The notes under the pieces were generated by a model, which had not been told where the DNA came from, did not search any database, and saw only the letters and a list, made by a program, of their open reading frames with translations. A program made the position numbers and the translations under genes. A DNA stretch of 26,224 bases from JBCKUK01 sp038924905 (GTDB lineage Bacteria > Pseudomonadota > Gammaproteobacteria > Burkholderiales > Methylophilaceae): contig JBCKUK010000018.1 in NCBI GenBank assembly GCA_038924905.1, positions 1 to 26,224 on the forward strand, in the 5' to 3' direction. Of the stretch, positions 26,195 to 26,224 are shown one piece after another (position 1 is the stretch's first letter; the number at the start of each line of letters is the position of its first letter).

Positions 26195-26224
26195 GTGACC
26201 AAACTCCTTGAACAATTTACGCGC
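26195..26224 (+). CDS. Possible start of a gene running off the right edge
   Basis: A GTG opens ten codons (MTKLLEQFTR) to the window end. The short text looks like a protein N-terminus and sits after a TATAAT, but there is no strong Shine-Dalgarno and too little sequence to name a family. Confidence 0.3.
   Translation, partial: MTKLLEQFTR

Overview
The window reads as a chromosomal core region of a betaproteobacterium, most likely of the order Nitrosomonadales (Gallionellaceae-, Nitrosomonadaceae- or Methylophilaceae-like). This rests on gene content and order (surA-lptD | amgK-murU-pepP-ubiH-ubiI-like-dsbC; pilC-pilB; csp | icd; xseB-ispA-dxs-folE2-DUF2970) and on protein character. No marker here fixes the genus. 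Gene density is high. There is no rRNA, tRNA, CRISPR array, prophage or full insertion sequence.

Layout. 1-3725 (minus): lptD then surA, the outer-membrane LPS translocon and the periplasmic chaperone for outer-membrane proteins; surA runs off the left edge. 3925-10196 (plus): amgK and murU (peptidoglycan sugar recycling), separated by a 167-bp mobile-looking palindromic element, then pepP, ubiH and a second ubiquinone-type FAD hydroxylase in tight overlap, then dsbC. 10211-13180 (minus): pilC and pilB of the type IV pilus; pilB is broken by two compensating frameshifts. 13482-13685 (plus): a cold-shock protein with a long leader and a clear terminator. 13794-15032 (minus): icd. 15054-19347 (plus): rluE-like pseudouridine synthase, a class I glutamine amidotransferase, aroC, an MFS transporter and a secreted retropepsin-like protease. 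19370-23552 (minus): xseB-ispA-dxs-folE2-DUF2970, transcribed in that order, joining isoprenoid precursor synthesis (Dxs, IspA) with exonuclease VII small subunit and the zinc-independent GTP cyclohydrolase of folate synthesis. 23882-25340 (plus): a helical protein with a PilZ-type c-di-GMP site, apparently frameshifted near its C-terminus. 25370-26044 (minus): an alpha/beta-hydrolase esterase. A possible gene start lies at the right edge.

How the genes fit together. The left third is about the cell envelope: LPS export, outer-membrane protein folding, recycling of wall sugars and periplasmic disulfide isomerisation, plus ubiquinone hydroxylation. The broken pilB and the frameshifted PilZ gene both belong to surface motility or c-di-GMP output, so they may mark loss of that function, or they may be sequence errors.

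I found no convincing new multi-gene system. The points most worth a second look are the pilB double frameshift, two unrelated palindromic intergenic elements, a perfect 23-bp hairpin whose arm encodes the end of Dxs, an isocitrate dehydrogenase with a mixed NAD/NADP signature, and a terminator-like hairpin just ahead of the cold-shock gene's ribosome binding site.
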